The notes below the pieces were generated by a model, which made no database searches, was not told the DNA's origin, and saw only the letters and a program-made list of their open reading frames with translations. A program made the position numbers and the translations under genes. Source: Pseudomonas taetrolens (GTDB lineage: Bacteria; Pseudomonadota; Gammaproteobacteria; Pseudomonadales; Pseudomonadaceae). From it: 64,000 nt of DNA. Below, piece after piece: positions 1-9,071 of this stretch; position 1 is the stretch's first letter; each line of letters starts with the position of its first letter. Where the stretch lies: assembly GCF_900475285.1 (NCBI RefSeq), contig NZ_LS483370.1:3920001-3984000 (forward strand), read 5' to 3'.

Positions 1-447
1 TATTCGCGGGCCATGCTCGCCGAGAAACGTAACGACCTCAAGCAAATGGAACAGGATTTGCGCGCCATCATCCAGCGCGAACCCGACAATGCCATGGCCT
101 TGAACGCGCTGGGTTATACGCTTTCTGATCGCACGAACCGCTACGCCGAAGCAAAAGTGCTGATCCAGCAAGCCTATGAGCTAAACCCGGAAGACCCGGC
201 CATTCTCGACAGTCTGGGCTGGGTGAATTTCCACCTTGGCAATCTGGATGAAGCCGAGCGCCTGCTGCGTCAGGCCCTGGAACGCTTCCCGGACCAGGAG
301 GTCGCCGCGCACCTGGGCGAGGTCCTATGGGCCAAAGGCAACCAGCGTGAAGCCAAGAAAATCTGGGCCAGGTTTCTTAAAGAAAACCCCGACAGCCCTC
401 TCCTGCGTAAAACCGTTTTGCGCCTGACCGGATCCGAGACTCTTTAA
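1..447 (+). CDS. Tetratricopeptide-repeat protein, 3' end only
   Basis: The reading frame is open from the first base of the window, so this is the C-terminal part of a longer gene. The visible 148 residues contain at least three TPR-like helical pairs, with motifs such as ALNALGYTLSD, AILDSLGWVNFHLG and EAERLLRQALERFP. In pseudomonads a large TPR protein sits directly before lolB, and here the stop codon abuts the lolB start with no gap, suggesting cotranscription. TPR arrays mediate protein-protein contacts; the exact role cannot be judged from this fragment. Confidence 0.85.
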   Translation, partial: YSRAMLAEKRNDLKQMEQDLRAIIQREPDNAMALNALGYTLSDRTNRYAEAKVLIQQAYELNPEDPAILDSLGWVNFHLGNLDEAERLLRQALERFPDQEVAAHLGEVLWAKGNQREAKKIWARFLKENPDSPLLRKTVLRLTGSETL

Positions 448-1077
448 ATGATGTTTTATCGTCACCTGCGACACCTTATTGTTATCAGCCTGATCGCCGT
501 GCTCGCTGGCTGTGCTGGTTTTGGCGCCCGCGAATCGATTGAAGGCCACGGCAGTCAGGCACTGTGGTCAACCCACAAACAGCAATTGACCCAACTCGAC
601 GGCTGGCAAATCAACGGTAAAGTCGGGATTCGCGCCCCTAAAGACTCCGGCAGCGCCACGCTGTTCTGGTTGCAACGCCAGGATTATTACGATATTCGCC
701 TGTCCGGCCCGCTGGGTCGGGGCGCTGCCCGACTGCTCGGTCGCCCGGGAAATGTCAGTCTCGAAGTCGCCAATCAGGGCCGTTACGAAGCCACTACGCC
801 CGAAGAGTTGCTCGGCGAACAATTGGGCTGGAGCCTGCCAGTGTCACACTTGGTCTGGTGGGTACGCGGACTGCCTGCCCCCGGCAGCAAAAGCCGCGTG
901 ACATTGAATGCCGATAGCCGCCTGGCCAACCTGGAACAGGATGGCTGGAAAATTGAATATCTGAGCTACGTCGAACAAAACGGCTTCTGGCTGCCACAGC
1001 GGGTCAAGCTTCACGGCACCGACCTTGACGTCACACTGGTTGTAAAAGACTGGCAACCTCGCCTGCTGGGACAATGA
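448..1077 (+). CDS. lolB: Outer-membrane lipoprotein insertase LolB
   Basis: LolB accepts lipoproteins from the periplasmic carrier LolA and inserts them in the outer membrane. The 209-residue product starts with a lipoprotein signal peptide whose lipobox LAGC puts the lipidated Cys at residue 22. The mature part ([48 protein letters not shown]) matches the LolB beta-barrel-like fold, and the length is normal. It follows the TPR gene directly and is one base short of ispE, the usual lolB-ispE-prs arrangement in gammaproteobacteria. Confidence 0.95.
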   Translation: MMFYRHLRHLIVISLIAVLAGCAGFGARESIEGHGSQALWSTHKQQLTQLDGWQINGKVGIRAPKDSGSATLFWLQRQDYYDIRLSGPLGRGAARLLGRPGNVSLEVANQGRYEATTPEELLGEQLGWSLPVSHLVWWVRGLPAPGSKSRVTLNADSRLANLEQDGWKIEYLSYVEQNGFWLPQRVKLHGTDLDVTLVVKDWQPRLLGQ

Positions 1078-1078
1078 C

Positions 1079-1966
1079 ATGCAACACACGCCGTCAAAAA
1101 ATCCACTGACACTGCCCTCTCCGGCGAAACTGAACTTGATGCTGCACATCCTTGGCCGTCGAGAGGACGGCTATCATGAGCTGCAAACCCTGTTTCAATT
1201 TCTCGATTACGGCGATGAAATAACCTTTGCCGTGCGTGAAGACGGAGTCATTTGCCTGCATACCGAATTCCCCGGCGTTCCTCACGAGCAGAACCTGATC
1301 GTGAAAGCTGCCAGGCAACTTCAGCAACAATCGGGCTGCCCGCTTGGCATCGACATCCGGATCAAAAAAATCCTGCCCATGGGCGGCGGAATCGGTGGCG
1401 GCAGCTCGAATGCCGCCACCACACTGCTGGCACTCAACCATCTCTGGCAACTGAACTGGAGTGATGATCAGTTGGCGGCACTGGGCTTGCAACTGGGGGC
1501 CGACGTTCCCGTCTTCGTCCGTGGACACGCGGCTTTCGCCGAAGGCGTGGGCGAAATCCTGACACCGGCAGAGCCCGAAGAACCCTGGTATCTGGTCCTT
1601 GTACCGCAAGTATCTGTAAGTACTGCAGAAATATTTTCAGATCCGTTGTTGACACGTGACTCTTTGCCCATTAAAGTGCGCCCCGTTCCCAAGGGAAACA
1701 GCCGAAACGACTGCGAAGCAGTAGTTAAGGAGCGTTATCCAGAAGTACGTAACGCTTTGAATTTGTTAGGTAAATATACCGAAGCAAAGTTGACTGGAAC
1801 TGGAAGTTGTATATTTGGGGCCTTCCCAAACGAAGCAGATGCTGATAAAGTGCTGCACCTTCTGACAGACACCCTTACAGGGTTTGTAGCAAAAGGAAGC
1901 AACGTCTCGATGTTGCATCGCAAGCTGCAAGAACTGTCAAAGGAAACGGGTACACGGTACTCGTAG
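1079..1966 (+). CDS. ispE: 4-diphosphocytidyl-2-C-methyl-D-erythritol kinase
   Basis: IspE phosphorylates CDP-methylerythritol in the MEP route to isoprenoid precursors, in the cytoplasm. The 295-residue protein has the N-terminal substrate segment [24 protein letters not shown] and the GHMP-kinase ATP loop [15 protein letters not shown] near residues 100-115. A late motif, [11 protein letters not shown], closes the active site. The start ATG lies one base after the lolB stop. tRNA-Gln and prs follow directly. Confidence 0.96.
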   Translation: MQHTPSKNPLTLPSPAKLNLMLHILGRREDGYHELQTLFQFLDYGDEITFAVREDGVICLHTEFPGVPHEQNLIVKAARQLQQQSGCPLGIDIRIKKILPMGGGIGGGSSNAATTLLALNHLWQLNWSDDQLAALGLQLGADVPVFVRGHAAFAEGVGEILTPAEPEEPWYLVLVPQVSVSTAEIFSDPLLTRDSLPIKVRPVPKGNSRNDCEAVVKERYPEVRNALNLLGKYTEAKLTGTGSCIFGAFPNEADADKVLHLLTDTLTGFVAKGSNVSMLHRKLQELSKETGTRYS

Positions 1967-1976
1967 CAATAGATAC

Positions 1977-2051
1977 AGGGGCGTCGCCAAGCGGTAAGGC
2001 AGCAGGTTTTGATCCTGCCATGCGTTGGTTCGAATCCAGCCGCCCCTGCCA
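1977..2051 (+). tRNA. tRNA-Gln (UUG anticodon)
   Basis: A 75-nt cloverleaf with a 7-bp acceptor stem (AGGGGCG with CGCCCCT), discriminator G and encoded CCA. The D-arm has GCGGTAAGGC, the anticodon stem GCAGG/CCTGC encloses loop TTTTGAT with anticodon TTG, and the T-arm contains GGTTCGAATCC. It lies between ispE and prs, its usual place in pseudomonads. Confidence 0.97.
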
Positions 2052-2096
2052 TTTCTTATACTCATCCAGGTTACCCTCAGCCTTCAGGTACTGCGC

Positions 2097-3038
2097 GTGT
2101 CCAAGATGATGGTCTTTACGGGGAACGCTAACCCCGATCTGGCTCGGCGTGTCGTACGTCAGCTGCATATCCCACTCGGTGACATTTCTGTCGGCAAGTT
2201 TTCCGACGGCGAGATTACCGCTGAGATTAATGAAAATGTCCGCGGTAAAGACGTTTTCATCATTCAGCCGACTTGTGCTCCGACCAACGATAACCTGATG
2301 GAACTCGTCGTGATGGCTGATGCCTTCCGCCGCTCCTCAGCGACTCGTATTACTGCTGTTATTCCCTACTTTGGTTATGCCCGTCAGGATCGCCGTCCGC
2401 GTTCCGCACGTGTGGCTATCAGCGCAAAAGTTGTTGCTGACATGCTTACCGTAGTCGGCATCGATCGTGTTCTCACGGTTGATTTGCATGCTGACCAGAT
2501 CCAGGGCTTCTTCGATATTCCTGTAGATAACATCTATGGCTCCCCTGTATTGGTGGATGACATCGAAGATCAACGCTTTGAAAACCTTATGATCGTGTCC
2601 CCGGATATCGGTGGCGTCGTGCGTGCACGTGCCGTTGCCAAGTCCTTGGGCGTTGATCTGGGTATCATCGACAAGCGCCGCGAGAAAGCCAATCACTCGG
2701 AAGTGATGCATATCATCGGTGATGTCGAAGGGCGTACCTGTATCCTGGTTGATGACATGGTCGATACCGCCGGCACTCTGTGCCACGCGGCTAAAGCCTT
2801 GAAAGAGCATGGTGCTTCCAAAGTGTTCGCCTACTGCACACACCCTGTGCTGTCGGGTCGGGCAATTGAGAATATCGAAAATTCCATGCTGGATGAGCTG
2901 GTGGTGACTAACACCATTCCGCTGTCCGCTGCCGCACAAGCCTGTTCGCGTATCCGTCAACTGGATATCGCACCGGTTGTGGCTGAAGCGGTTCGCCGCA
3001 TCAGCAACGAAGAATCGATCAGCGCGATGTTCCGATAA
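2097..3038 (+). CDS. prs: Ribose-phosphate pyrophosphokinase
   Basis: PRPP synthetase makes 5-phosphoribosyl-1-pyrophosphate from ribose-5-phosphate and ATP for nucleotide, His and Trp synthesis. I place the start at a GTG (product [10 protein letters not shown]), giving the standard 313 residues; the longer upstream frame runs back into the tRNA and is not coding. Diagnostic motifs are [26 protein letters not shown], the cation-binding [12 protein letters not shown] and the PRPP loop [15 protein letters not shown] precedes the start, and an intrinsic terminator follows. Confidence 0.97.
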   Translation: MSKMMVFTGNANPDLARRVVRQLHIPLGDISVGKFSDGEITAEINENVRGKDVFIIQPTCAPTNDNLMELVVMADAFRRSSATRITAVIPYFGYARQDRRPRSARVAISAKVVADMLTVVGIDRVLTVDLHADQIQGFFDIPVDNIYGSPVLVDDIEDQRFENLMIVSPDIGGVVRARAVAKSLGVDLGIIDKRREKANHSEVMHIIGDVEGRTCILVDDMVDTAGTLCHAAKALKEHGASKVFAYCTHPVLSGRAIENIENSMLDELVVTNTIPLSAAAQACSRIRQLDIAPVVAEAVRRISNEESISAMFR

Positions 3039-3073
3039 GGGCCCTGCCTTTATCTGACATCCCGATGACGAAA

Positions 3074-3113
3074 AGCGCCCCGCCCCAGCAGCCTGTTGGG
3101 GCGGGGCTTTTTT
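3074..3113 (+). terminator. Rho-independent terminator after prs
   Basis: A GC-rich inverted repeat (GCCCCGCCCCA with TGGGGCGGGGC) with a short loop is followed by a run of six T. It closes the lolB-ispE-tRNA-prs transcript before rplY. Confidence 0.9.
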
Positions 3114-3178
3114 GCCCATACCGTCCATAGCGCTGGTCGCAAACGCTAGGCCGGATGTGGTTATTTTGGAGATACAAC

Positions 3179-3775
3179 ATGAACGATTTTACCCTGAATG
3201 CTGAAGTGCGTTCCGACCTGGGGAAAGGTGCGAGCCGCCGCCTGCGTCGTCTCGCAAGCCTGGTTCCAGCTGTAGTTTACGGTGGCGAGAAAGCCCCTGA
3301 ATCCATCAGCCTGATGGCCAAAGAAGTAGCCAAACTGCTCGAAAACGAAGCTGCTTACAGCCACGTTATCGAACTGACCGTTGGCGGCACCAAGCAAAAC
3401 GTAATCATCAAAGCTCTGCAGCGTCACCCGGCCAAAGGCCACGTGATGCACGCTGACTTCGTACGCGTTGTTGCTGGTCAAAAGCTGACTGCAATCGTTC
3501 CAGTTCACTTCATCGGTGAAGCTGCTCCGATCAAGAAAGGCGGCGAGATCTCGCACGTTGTTGCAGAAATCGAAGTTTCCTGCCTGCCAAAAGACCTGCC
3601 TGAATTCATCGAAGTTGACCTGGCTAACGCTGAAGTCGGCTCGATCATTCACCTGTCGGACATCACCGCTCCTAAAGGCGTTGAGTTCGTAGCTCTGGCA
3701 CACGGTAACGACCTGGCTGTAGCCAACGTTCACGCTCCACGTGTTGCTCCAGAAGCAGAAGGCGCTGCAGAGTAA
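3179..3775 (+). CDS. rplY: 50S ribosomal protein L25, long Ctc form
   Basis: L25 binds 5S rRNA; the long form with a C-terminal TL5/Ctc extension is also called general stress protein Ctc. The 198-residue product begins [23 protein letters not shown], keeps the 5S-binding N-domain ([32 protein letters not shown]) and a C-domain ending in acidic residues. The ATG is chosen for its Shine-Dalgarno sequence TTTTGGAG. The stop codon lies inside a perfect hairpin, annotated separately. prs-rplY-pth-ychF is a conserved order. Confidence 0.95.
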   Translation: MNDFTLNAEVRSDLGKGASRRLRRLASLVPAVVYGGEKAPESISLMAKEVAKLLENEAAYSHVIELTVGGTKQNVIIKALQRHPAKGHVMHADFVRVVAGQKLTAIVPVHFIGEAAPIKKGGEISHVVAEIEVSCLPKDLPEFIEVDLANAEVGSIIHLSDITAPKGVEFVALAHGNDLAVANVHAPRVAPEAEGAAE

Positions 3776-3789
3776 TTCATTACTCTGCA
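3766..3789 (+). other. Perfect hairpin spanning the rplY stop codon
   Basis: An 11-bp perfect inverted repeat, TGCAGAGTAAT-TC-ATTACTCTGCA, contains the TAA of rplY in its left arm. There is no T tract, so it is not a classical terminator. It could protect the rplY 3' end or pause transcription before pth. Confidence 0.6.
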
Positions 3790-3807
3790 CGTCGGGGTTA
3801 TGAGAAA

Positions 3808-3913
3808 CATCGCGAGCTAACGCGCAGCGAGTAAAGCGGACAAGATCGCGAAGTTTACTCAACGGTAAACCCGCTTTTTCGTCAGTTTTCGCCGCTAAGC
3901 GTTAGTGGCGATG
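3808..3913 (+). promoter_or_regulatory. Structured leader between rplY and pth
   Basis: The edges form a near-perfect inverted repeat (CATCGCGAGCTAACGC with GCGTTAGTGGCGATG). Inside lie GAGTAAA/TTTACTC pairs and a small hairpin GTTTAC-TCAACG-GTAAAC. The region ends about 30 bases before the pth GTG. It may be a structured 5' leader or processing site; no known riboswitch family is recognised. Confidence 0.4.
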
Positions 3914-3944
3914 TTATCCACAACTCCATAGAAGGGCCCTTGTC

Positions 3945-4529
3945 GTGACCGCCATACAACTGATCGTTGGCCTGGGAAATCCAGGCACCGAATACGAACA
4001 GACCCGGCATAACGCAGGGGCCCTTTTTGTTGAGCGTCTCGCATCGGCAAACGGGGTCAACCTCGTCGCCGAGCGCAAATTCTTTGGCCTGACCGGGCGT
4101 TTCAGTCACCAGGGTCAGGATGTTCGTTTGCTGATTCCCACCACCTATATGAACCGAAGCGGCCAGGCCGTTGCGGCGCTTGCCGGTTTCTACCGGATTG
4201 CACCTGAAGCCATATTGGTGGCCCACGACGAACTCGATCTCCCTCCCGGTGTTGCCAAGCTCAAGCAAGGCGGCGGGCATGGAGGTCATAACGGGCTGCG
4301 CGACATCATCGCTCAGCTGGGGAACCAGAACACCTTTCACCGTCTGCGGCTTGGCATTGGCCACCCGGGCGTCGCCAGCATGGTATCCAACTTTGTTCTG
4401 GGTCGTGCGCCACGCGCCGAACAGGAAAAACTGGATGCCAGCATCGATTTTGCCCTCGGCGTGCTGCCGGATATCCTCGCCGGGGAATGGAACCGTGCGA
4501 TGAAAAACCTGCACAGCCAGAAGGCCTGA
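3945..4529 (+). CDS. pth: Peptidyl-tRNA hydrolase
   Basis: Pth releases peptides from prematurely dropped peptidyl-tRNA and recycles the tRNA. The 194-residue protein shows the family signature [17 protein letters not shown] with the catalytic His, then [19 protein letters not shown] with the active-site Asp, and [16 protein letters not shown] start gives [14 protein letters not shown]; the next ATG would cut into the fold. ychF follows after 23 bases. Confidence 0.96.
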   Translation: MTAIQLIVGLGNPGTEYEQTRHNAGALFVERLASANGVNLVAERKFFGLTGRFSHQGQDVRLLIPTTYMNRSGQAVAALAGFYRIAPEAILVAHDELDLPPGVAKLKQGGGHGGHNGLRDIIAQLGNQNTFHRLRLGIGHPGVASMVSNFVLGRAPRAEQEKLDASIDFALGVLPDILAGEWNRAMKNLHSQKA

Positions 4530-4552
4530 CTCTTTATCCGAGGGGAAACACC

Positions 4553-5653
4553 ATGGGATTCAATTGCGGCATCGTCGGCCTGCCTAACGTCGGCAAGTCC
4601 ACCCTGTTCAACGCCCTGACCAAATCCGGTATTGCGGCTGAGAACTTCCCCTTCTGCACGATCGAACCGAATACCGGTATCGTGCCGATGCCCGACCCAC
4701 GCCTGGATGCACTGGCTGCCATCGTTAAGCCCGAACGCGTATTGCCAACCACCATGGAGTTCGTCGATATTGCCGGCCTGGTAGCAGGTGCATCGAAAGG
4801 CGAAGGTCTGGGCAACAAGTTTTTGGCCAACATCCGTGAGACCGATGCTATCGCTCACGTCGTTCGCTGCTTTGAAGATGAAAACGTGATTCACGTTTCC
4901 AACAGCGTCGACCCTAAGCGCGACATCGAGATCATCGACCTTGAGCTGATCTTCGCTGACCTCGACAGCTGCGAAAAGCAACTGCAGAAAGTGGCGCGCA
5001 ACGCCAAGGGCGGCGACAAAGATGCAGTGGCTCAGAAAGCCCTGCTGGAGCAGCTGATTGCCCACTTCACTGAAGGCAAGCCGGCTCGCAGCCTGATCAA
5101 GAGCATGTCCGCTGATGAGAAAGCCATTGTTCGTGGCTTCCACCTGCTGACCACCAAGCCTGTCATGTACATCGCCAACGTGGCTGAAGACGGCTTCGAG
5201 AACAACCCGTTCCTCGACGTGGTCATGGCCATTGCCGAAGAAGAAGGCGCAATGGTCGTTCCGGTCTGCAACAAGATCGAGGCTGAAATTGCCGAACTGG
5301 AAGAAGGCGAAGAGAAGGACATGTTCCTTGAGGCCCTGGGCCTTGAAGAACCAGGCCTGAACCGCGTGATCCGCGCCGGCTACCAAATGCTCAACCTGCA
5401 GACCTACTTCACTGCAGGCGTAAAAGAAGTCCGCGCATGGACAGTCAAAGTCGGTGCTACTGCACCTCAGGCTGCTGCCGTGATTCACACTGACTTCGAA
5501 AAAGGCTTCATCCGGGCCGAAGTCATCGCCTACGACGACTTCATCCAGTACAACGGTGAAGCGGGCGCTAAAACTGCCGGTAAATGGCGTCTGGAAGGCA
5601 AGGAATACATCGTTAAAGACGGCGATGTCCTGCACTTCCGCTTCAACGTGTAA
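4553..5653 (+). CDS. ychF: Ribosome-binding ATPase YchF/OLA1
   Basis: YchF is a translation-linked P-loop enzyme of the Obg family that prefers ATP. The 366-residue product has the P-loop [14 protein letters not shown], the switch motif [20 protein letters not shown] and a C-terminal TGS domain ([27 protein letters not shown]). The start MGFNCGIVG is preceded by GAGGGG. It is adjacent to pth as in most gammaproteobacteria, and an intrinsic terminator follows. Confidence 0.96.
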   Translation: MGFNCGIVGLPNVGKSTLFNALTKSGIAAENFPFCTIEPNTGIVPMPDPRLDALAAIVKPERVLPTTMEFVDIAGLVAGASKGEGLGNKFLANIRETDAIAHVVRCFEDENVIHVSNSVDPKRDIEIIDLELIFADLDSCEKQLQKVARNAKGGDKDAVAQKALLEQLIAHFTEGKPARSLIKSMSADEKAIVRGFHLLTTKPVMYIANVAEDGFENNPFLDVVMAIAEEEGAMVVPVCNKIEAEIAELEEGEEKDMFLEALGLEEPGLNRVIRAGYQMLNLQTYFTAGVKEVRAWTVKVGATAPQAAAVIHTDFEKGFIRAEVIAYDDFIQYNGEAGAKTAGKWRLEGKEYIVKDGDVLHFRFNV

Positions 5654-5668
5654 GACACCACACGTATA

Positions 5669-5698
5669 AAAACCGCGCCCAGGCGCGGTTTTTTTTTG
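5669..5698 (+). terminator. Rho-independent terminator after ychF
   Basis: The stem AACCGCGCC / GGCGCGGTT with a 2-nt loop is followed by nine T. It ends the rplY-pth-ychF block. Confidence 0.93.
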
Positions 5699-5869
5699 CC
5701 TGCCATCAATACCATCCTGAAGCACCCGCCCGGTGAATCCGGAGCCAGAGCCTTCCATATAATCACCGACAAAAACAATTAGTGGGTCCACCAAAAAGCT
5801 AAACGCTCACCCGGACAAACGGTCTATGGTAAGTATCAATGCCATCAGGCTGACTGACCGGGAGTTTCA

Positions 5870-6940
5870 ATGCTCAGCAAGCTGTTCATCAATCGCTTCA
5901 CCTTGCCACTGATTGAGCGACTGTCCTTTCGTTGGTCCACTGCATGGCGTGACGCCTTGGCCTCAGCCATCGCTGCCACATTGGCCTGGGTGCTCGCCAA
6001 GTATCTTTTTGGTCACCCACACCCTGTATTTGCTGCGATCAGCGCCGTGGTGTGCCTCGCCCCTGGCCTGCCAAGTCATGGCAAGCAGGCCATTGGCCTG
6101 ATGCTGGGCGTGGCCACCGGGATCATCGTGGGTGAAGCCGCCTTGTGGCTCCCGGATGCCTATCCCCTGTTGCGCATTGGCTTTGCCACATTCTTTGCAA
6201 TCTCTATCGCCGCGCTCTATGGCCTGGCGCCCGTGGTACCGATCCAGGCCGGTGTTTCAGCAGTGCTGATGCTGGCTGTAGGACCTGAAAGCGCCGGTGT
6301 GGTGCGAATGCTCGATGTGGTGGTGGGCGCGTCAGTCGGGTTAGTGTTCAGCCAGGTACTGCTGACCCCCAATCCCATTGGCATTATTGATAGCTCTGCC
6401 AAAGACCTGCTGGAAAAGCTCGCCAGCGGGTTTGGCAAAAGCCTGCAGGCGCTGGAAGAACAAAATGCCCCCAAGGCACAAAATGCGGTGCAAGTGTTCT
6501 CGCGGGCTCACGACAGCCTGATTGCCCTGGAAAACGGTATCAGCATGGCACGCAACACTGCGCGCTGGACCTTGCGCGGACGCTTCGTATCACGTGAGGT
6601 CAAAGACATTGCCAGTCGTTACGAGCGCCACGCCGTACGCTTGTATGCCAGCTCCCTGCTGTTCGGTGAGGCATTCGCCGATGCCTTGCGCAAGGAAGAA
6701 GGACCAGCACCCGCCTCATTGCACCAGCGTTTGGCGAACGTAGCTTCAGGTTGCGCGTCTATTGCCAAGGAGAGCGAAAAACCAGTCCTTATTACGGTAT
6801 CCAGCAACGAACTGGCAGACGCCGTCTCGGCGCCTTGGCAACTCTGCCTGCAACATTTGAGTACCGTTGAAAACACCCTTCTGACCTTTGGTTTCATCAC
6901 AGAAAACGAAGCAAAGAAAATGGCTACCACCGTCAAATGA
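5870..6940 (+). CDS. FUSC / aromatic-acid-exporter family membrane protein
   Basis: A 356-residue inner-membrane protein. The N-terminal half holds about six hydrophobic segments (for example DALASAIAATLAWVLAKYLFG, VFAAISAVVCLAPGLP, FATFFAISIAALYGLAPVV and VVVGASVGLVFSQVLL); the C-terminal half is soluble and helical. This fits the half-size FUSC/ArAE group, relatives of fusaric-acid and p-hydroxybenzoate efflux proteins. The start has GGGAG upstream. It is monocistronic. The substrate cannot be told from sequence. Confidence 0.75.
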   Translation: MLSKLFINRFTLPLIERLSFRWSTAWRDALASAIAATLAWVLAKYLFGHPHPVFAAISAVVCLAPGLPSHGKQAIGLMLGVATGIIVGEAALWLPDAYPLLRIGFATFFAISIAALYGLAPVVPIQAGVSAVLMLAVGPESAGVVRMLDVVVGASVGLVFSQVLLTPNPIGIIDSSAKDLLEKLASGFGKSLQALEEQNAPKAQNAVQVFSRAHDSLIALENGISMARNTARWTLRGRFVSREVKDIASRYERHAVRLYASSLLFGEAFADALRKEEGPAPASLHQRLANVASGCASIAKESEKPVLITVSSNELADAVSAPWQLCLQHLSTVENTLLTFGFITENEAKKMATTVK

Positions 6941-7466
6941 TGTCATGCGCAGGACAAGGGTGCCCTCACCATAATCCTGCGCATGTGCCCCCCTCATCGC
7001 ATAAGCCTTGGTGAGCGGCCCTGAATGGATGCCGGCCATCGACTGCTGGTACCCCCCCCGGAGCACTTTGTAAAAAATAATGTGCTCTTCCGGTGACGTG
7101 AAGACGTATCAAAAACAAAAAAGTCTTTGTCATAGGGGCATACACCTGCACTTTACTCAAAACCACTTAAGACTTAAGACCGTACCTACATCAAAAAAAG
7201 ATAGCCCCCGACATTTGAAATAAATCCGCCACAGACATAAATATATAAACATCTAAAATCCTAGCCAACCCGCCCAGCACAAAGTTACCCCCCATGACAA
7301 ACACTGTAACTTCCTGTCTACTTAAGCCGTCCACACCGTCGTCCCCGAAATAATACGCTGCCTTTGGCGGCGTCCCATAGAGAGTACCTCTATGCCTCTC
7401 TCATCTCTGAAGTCATGTGTGGCGCATATAACCATTTAGAGAGAACACAATGTTGGAGCAAGAACA
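6941..7466 (+). other. AT-rich intergenic region before the T3SS island
   Basis: About 525 bases without a convincing ORF, including poly-A stretches and the motif GACTTAAGAC. It marks the left edge of the T3SS island and must hold the hrpS promoter, but I see no clear -10/-35, sigma-54 or HrpL box. No integrase, IS remnant or attachment repeat is visible. Confidence 0.5.
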
Positions 7467-8384
7467 ATGGCGTCTTCCCGTCAACATGATGGCACTTACG
7501 AACCCTATCAATTTGAAGACCCAGAGCTCGATACAGCCGTCAAGAGCACAGCAAGACTAAAAGTCGATATGTTGCTACACGGCGAGACGGGTACAGGCAA
7601 GGATACACTGGCAGAAAAAGTCCATTTATTGTCAGGCCGCCCCGGTCATTACATTGCCATAAACTGCGCAGCCATCCCTGAAAGCCTGGCGGAAAGCCAA
7701 CTGTTTGGTGTCACCCACGGGGCATTTACCGGTGCGGTGCAAACCCGGGCAGGCTTCATTGAGGCTTCTCACAGGGGCACCCTGTATCTCGACGAGATCG
7801 ACAGCATGCCCTTGACCCTGCAAGCCAAGCTGTTGCGGGTACTGGAGACACGGGGGGTAGAACGCCTTGGATCGACCCGGTTCATCCCCGTAGACATGCG
7901 GGTCATCGCGTCCGCTCAATCTTCGCTCCCGGAAATGGTGGCCTAGGGCAAGTTCAGGCGCGACCTCTACTTTCGGCTGAATGTGGTCAGCCTGCACCTG
8001 CCACCCTTGCGCGAGCGGCGTGAGCAGATCATTCCCCTGTTCATGAGTCTCGTTCAACGAGAGGCCCATTATTTCAACTCGTCGCCCCCTCTTCCAAGTA
8101 CCGCCTTACTTCAACAACTTATTTGCCATGATTGGCCAGGCAATATCCGGGAGTTACGTGCTGTTGCAAAACGACTGGTATTGGGATTGACGCCTATTTC
8201 GGCATATACCGCCACAGGGGAAGAGCAGGAGGTCAAATTAAAAACGCGCTTACAACAAATAGAAAAACTGCTTATCGAAGACTCTTTACGGCGAAACCTT
8301 CACAGTATAGAAGCGGTGGTACTTGAGCTCGGCATTGCTAGGCGAACGCTCTACCACCGAATGAAACAATTGGAAATTTCATAA
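7467..8384 (+). pseudogene. hrpS: HrpS-type sigma-54 enhancer-binding activator, interrupted by an in-frame TAG
   Basis: HrpS-family AAA+ activators drive RpoN-dependent transcription of hrpL. Read through, the frame gives 305 codons, the normal HrpS length. It contains Walker A GETGTGKD, the sigma-54 contact loop GAFTGA, Walker B LYLDEID, the arginine-finger region GKFRRDLYFRLN and a C-terminal helix-turn-helix (ELGIARRTLYHRMKQL). As in P. syringae HrpR/S there is no receiver domain. A TAG at 7944-7946 interrupts it after residue 159, just before GKFRRDL, where P. syringae HrpS has Gln; CAG to TAG is one transition. The truncated product would lack the arginine finger, sensor 2 and DNA-binding domain. 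The 3' part remains open, and a GTG at 7983 could start it. No second paralogue (hrpR) is present. Confidence 0.85.
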
Positions 8385-8396
8385 CACATACCTGCT

Positions 8397-8425
8397 GGAA
8401 CTGACTGATCAAGGTGTACCACACA
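8397..8425 (+). promoter_or_regulatory. HrpL-dependent promoter (hrp box) of the pilin operon
   Basis: GGAACT, 16 nt, CCACACA fits the hrp box consensus GGAACC-N15/16-CCACNNA with one mismatch. It lies 56 bases before the first small ORF and should drive the hrpA-hrpB-hrcJ-hrpD-hrpE transcript. Confidence 0.85.
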
Positions 8426-8481
8426 GACACTGAACCGGCCGGTTAATCCAAGATTCTTTATTCTGCGTTGGAGGTATTTCC

Positions 8482-8670
8482 ATGATTGGTGCACTTTCGT
8501 TATTGGCACCTATTGTCTTGCCAATAGTCAACACGGTTGTCGACACCCTTGGCAGTCTCGCAAAAGGCGCAATAAACAACGCCGTCGATACTGCCGCTTC
8601 ACGTACCAAAGCCTCACTGGCTGAGTCCATGCCAATACAGCCCTATAAAAACAATCAGATCACGTACTGA
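8482..8670 (+). CDS. Small secreted-type protein, first gene of the hrpA operon
   Basis: A 62-residue ORF with a good Shine-Dalgarno (TTGGAGG), directly downstream of a hrp box. The N-terminal half is hydrophobic (LSLLAPIVLPIVNTVVDTLG) and the rest polar and helix-prone, ending NNQITY. P. syringae has the Hrp pilin hrpA in this position, and a C-terminal -Y is shared by HrpA and by the next ORF here. Position and promoter argue for a pilin-like or secreted component. The sequence itself is not one I can assign, and an unrelated Hrp-regulated small protein is possible. Confidence 0.6.
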   Translation: MIGALSLLAPIVLPIVNTVVDTLGSLAKGAINNAVDTAASRTKASLAESMPIQPYKNNQITY

Positions 8671-8694
8671 TGCCCCCCGAAAAACCGGAGATTC

Positions 8695-8955
8695 ATGATG
8701 CTTCTAAATATCCTTAACAATATCTTGCCTATAAAGCCTCTCACTCCGCCGCCTAATAACAAGTCCGAACAGGCGAGCTTGAAGGCGCTTAAAGAACAGG
8801 ACGAGCTGGCGGCCAGAATGACCGAGATGCAGTCCAAAGCCGCTCAAAGCAAAATGCGCACCGATACGAACAACGCCATTCTGTCCGGCTTCGTTGACTC
8901 TGCAAACAAAGCCTCCAACACCGTTAGCAGTTCTGCCAAAGAAATACGCTACTGA
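8695..8955 (+). CDS. hrpA: HrpA-like type III pilin candidate
   Basis: An 86-residue protein with no Cys, rich in Ala, Ser, Asn, Lys and Met. A long predicted helix (LKALKEQDELAARMTEMQSK) leads into a C-terminal segment ending AKEIRY. The layout resembles P. syringae HrpA, whose C-terminal half has MQAQETMKKQTMD and ends GISY. Small size, secretion-type composition and a place between the hrp box and hrpB support a pilus or needle subunit. Two adjacent ATG codons (8695, 8698) follow GGAG; the second has better spacing. The assignment rests mainly on position and composition. Confidence 0.6.
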   Translation: MMLLNILNNILPIKPLTPPPNNKSEQASLKALKEQDELAARMTEMQSKAAQSKMRTDTNNAILSGFVDSANKASNTVSSSAKEIRY

Positions 8956-8967
8956 CCGCTGGACAGT

Positions 8968-8988
8968 GCCCCACCCTGGCGGTGGGGC
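8968..8988 (+). promoter_or_regulatory. Stable hairpin between pilin gene and hrpB
   Basis: GCCCCACC-CTGGC-GGTGGGGC, 8 bp of perfect GC-rich stem, lies 12 bases after the pilin stop codon. There is no T run, so it may be a partial terminator or RNA-stability element that favours the pilin mRNA over the downstream genes. Confidence 0.6.
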
Positions 8989-9071
8989 CTTCAGCCGAAG
9001 ACCGGGCTAACGACTTTGTCCCTGTCTACGTTTCAACGCGCCGCTCTGACCGCCGTTGCTTGAGGTGTTAT

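Noticed and set aside
4337..5794. 485-codon open frame antisense to ychF and pth
   Set aside because: It lies wholly opposite strongly conserved genes, has no ribosome site and shows no recognisable domain.
8982..9071. Longer start for hrpB at 8982
   Set aside because: It begins inside the hairpin after the pilin gene, while ATG 9072 has TGAGGTG at the right distance.
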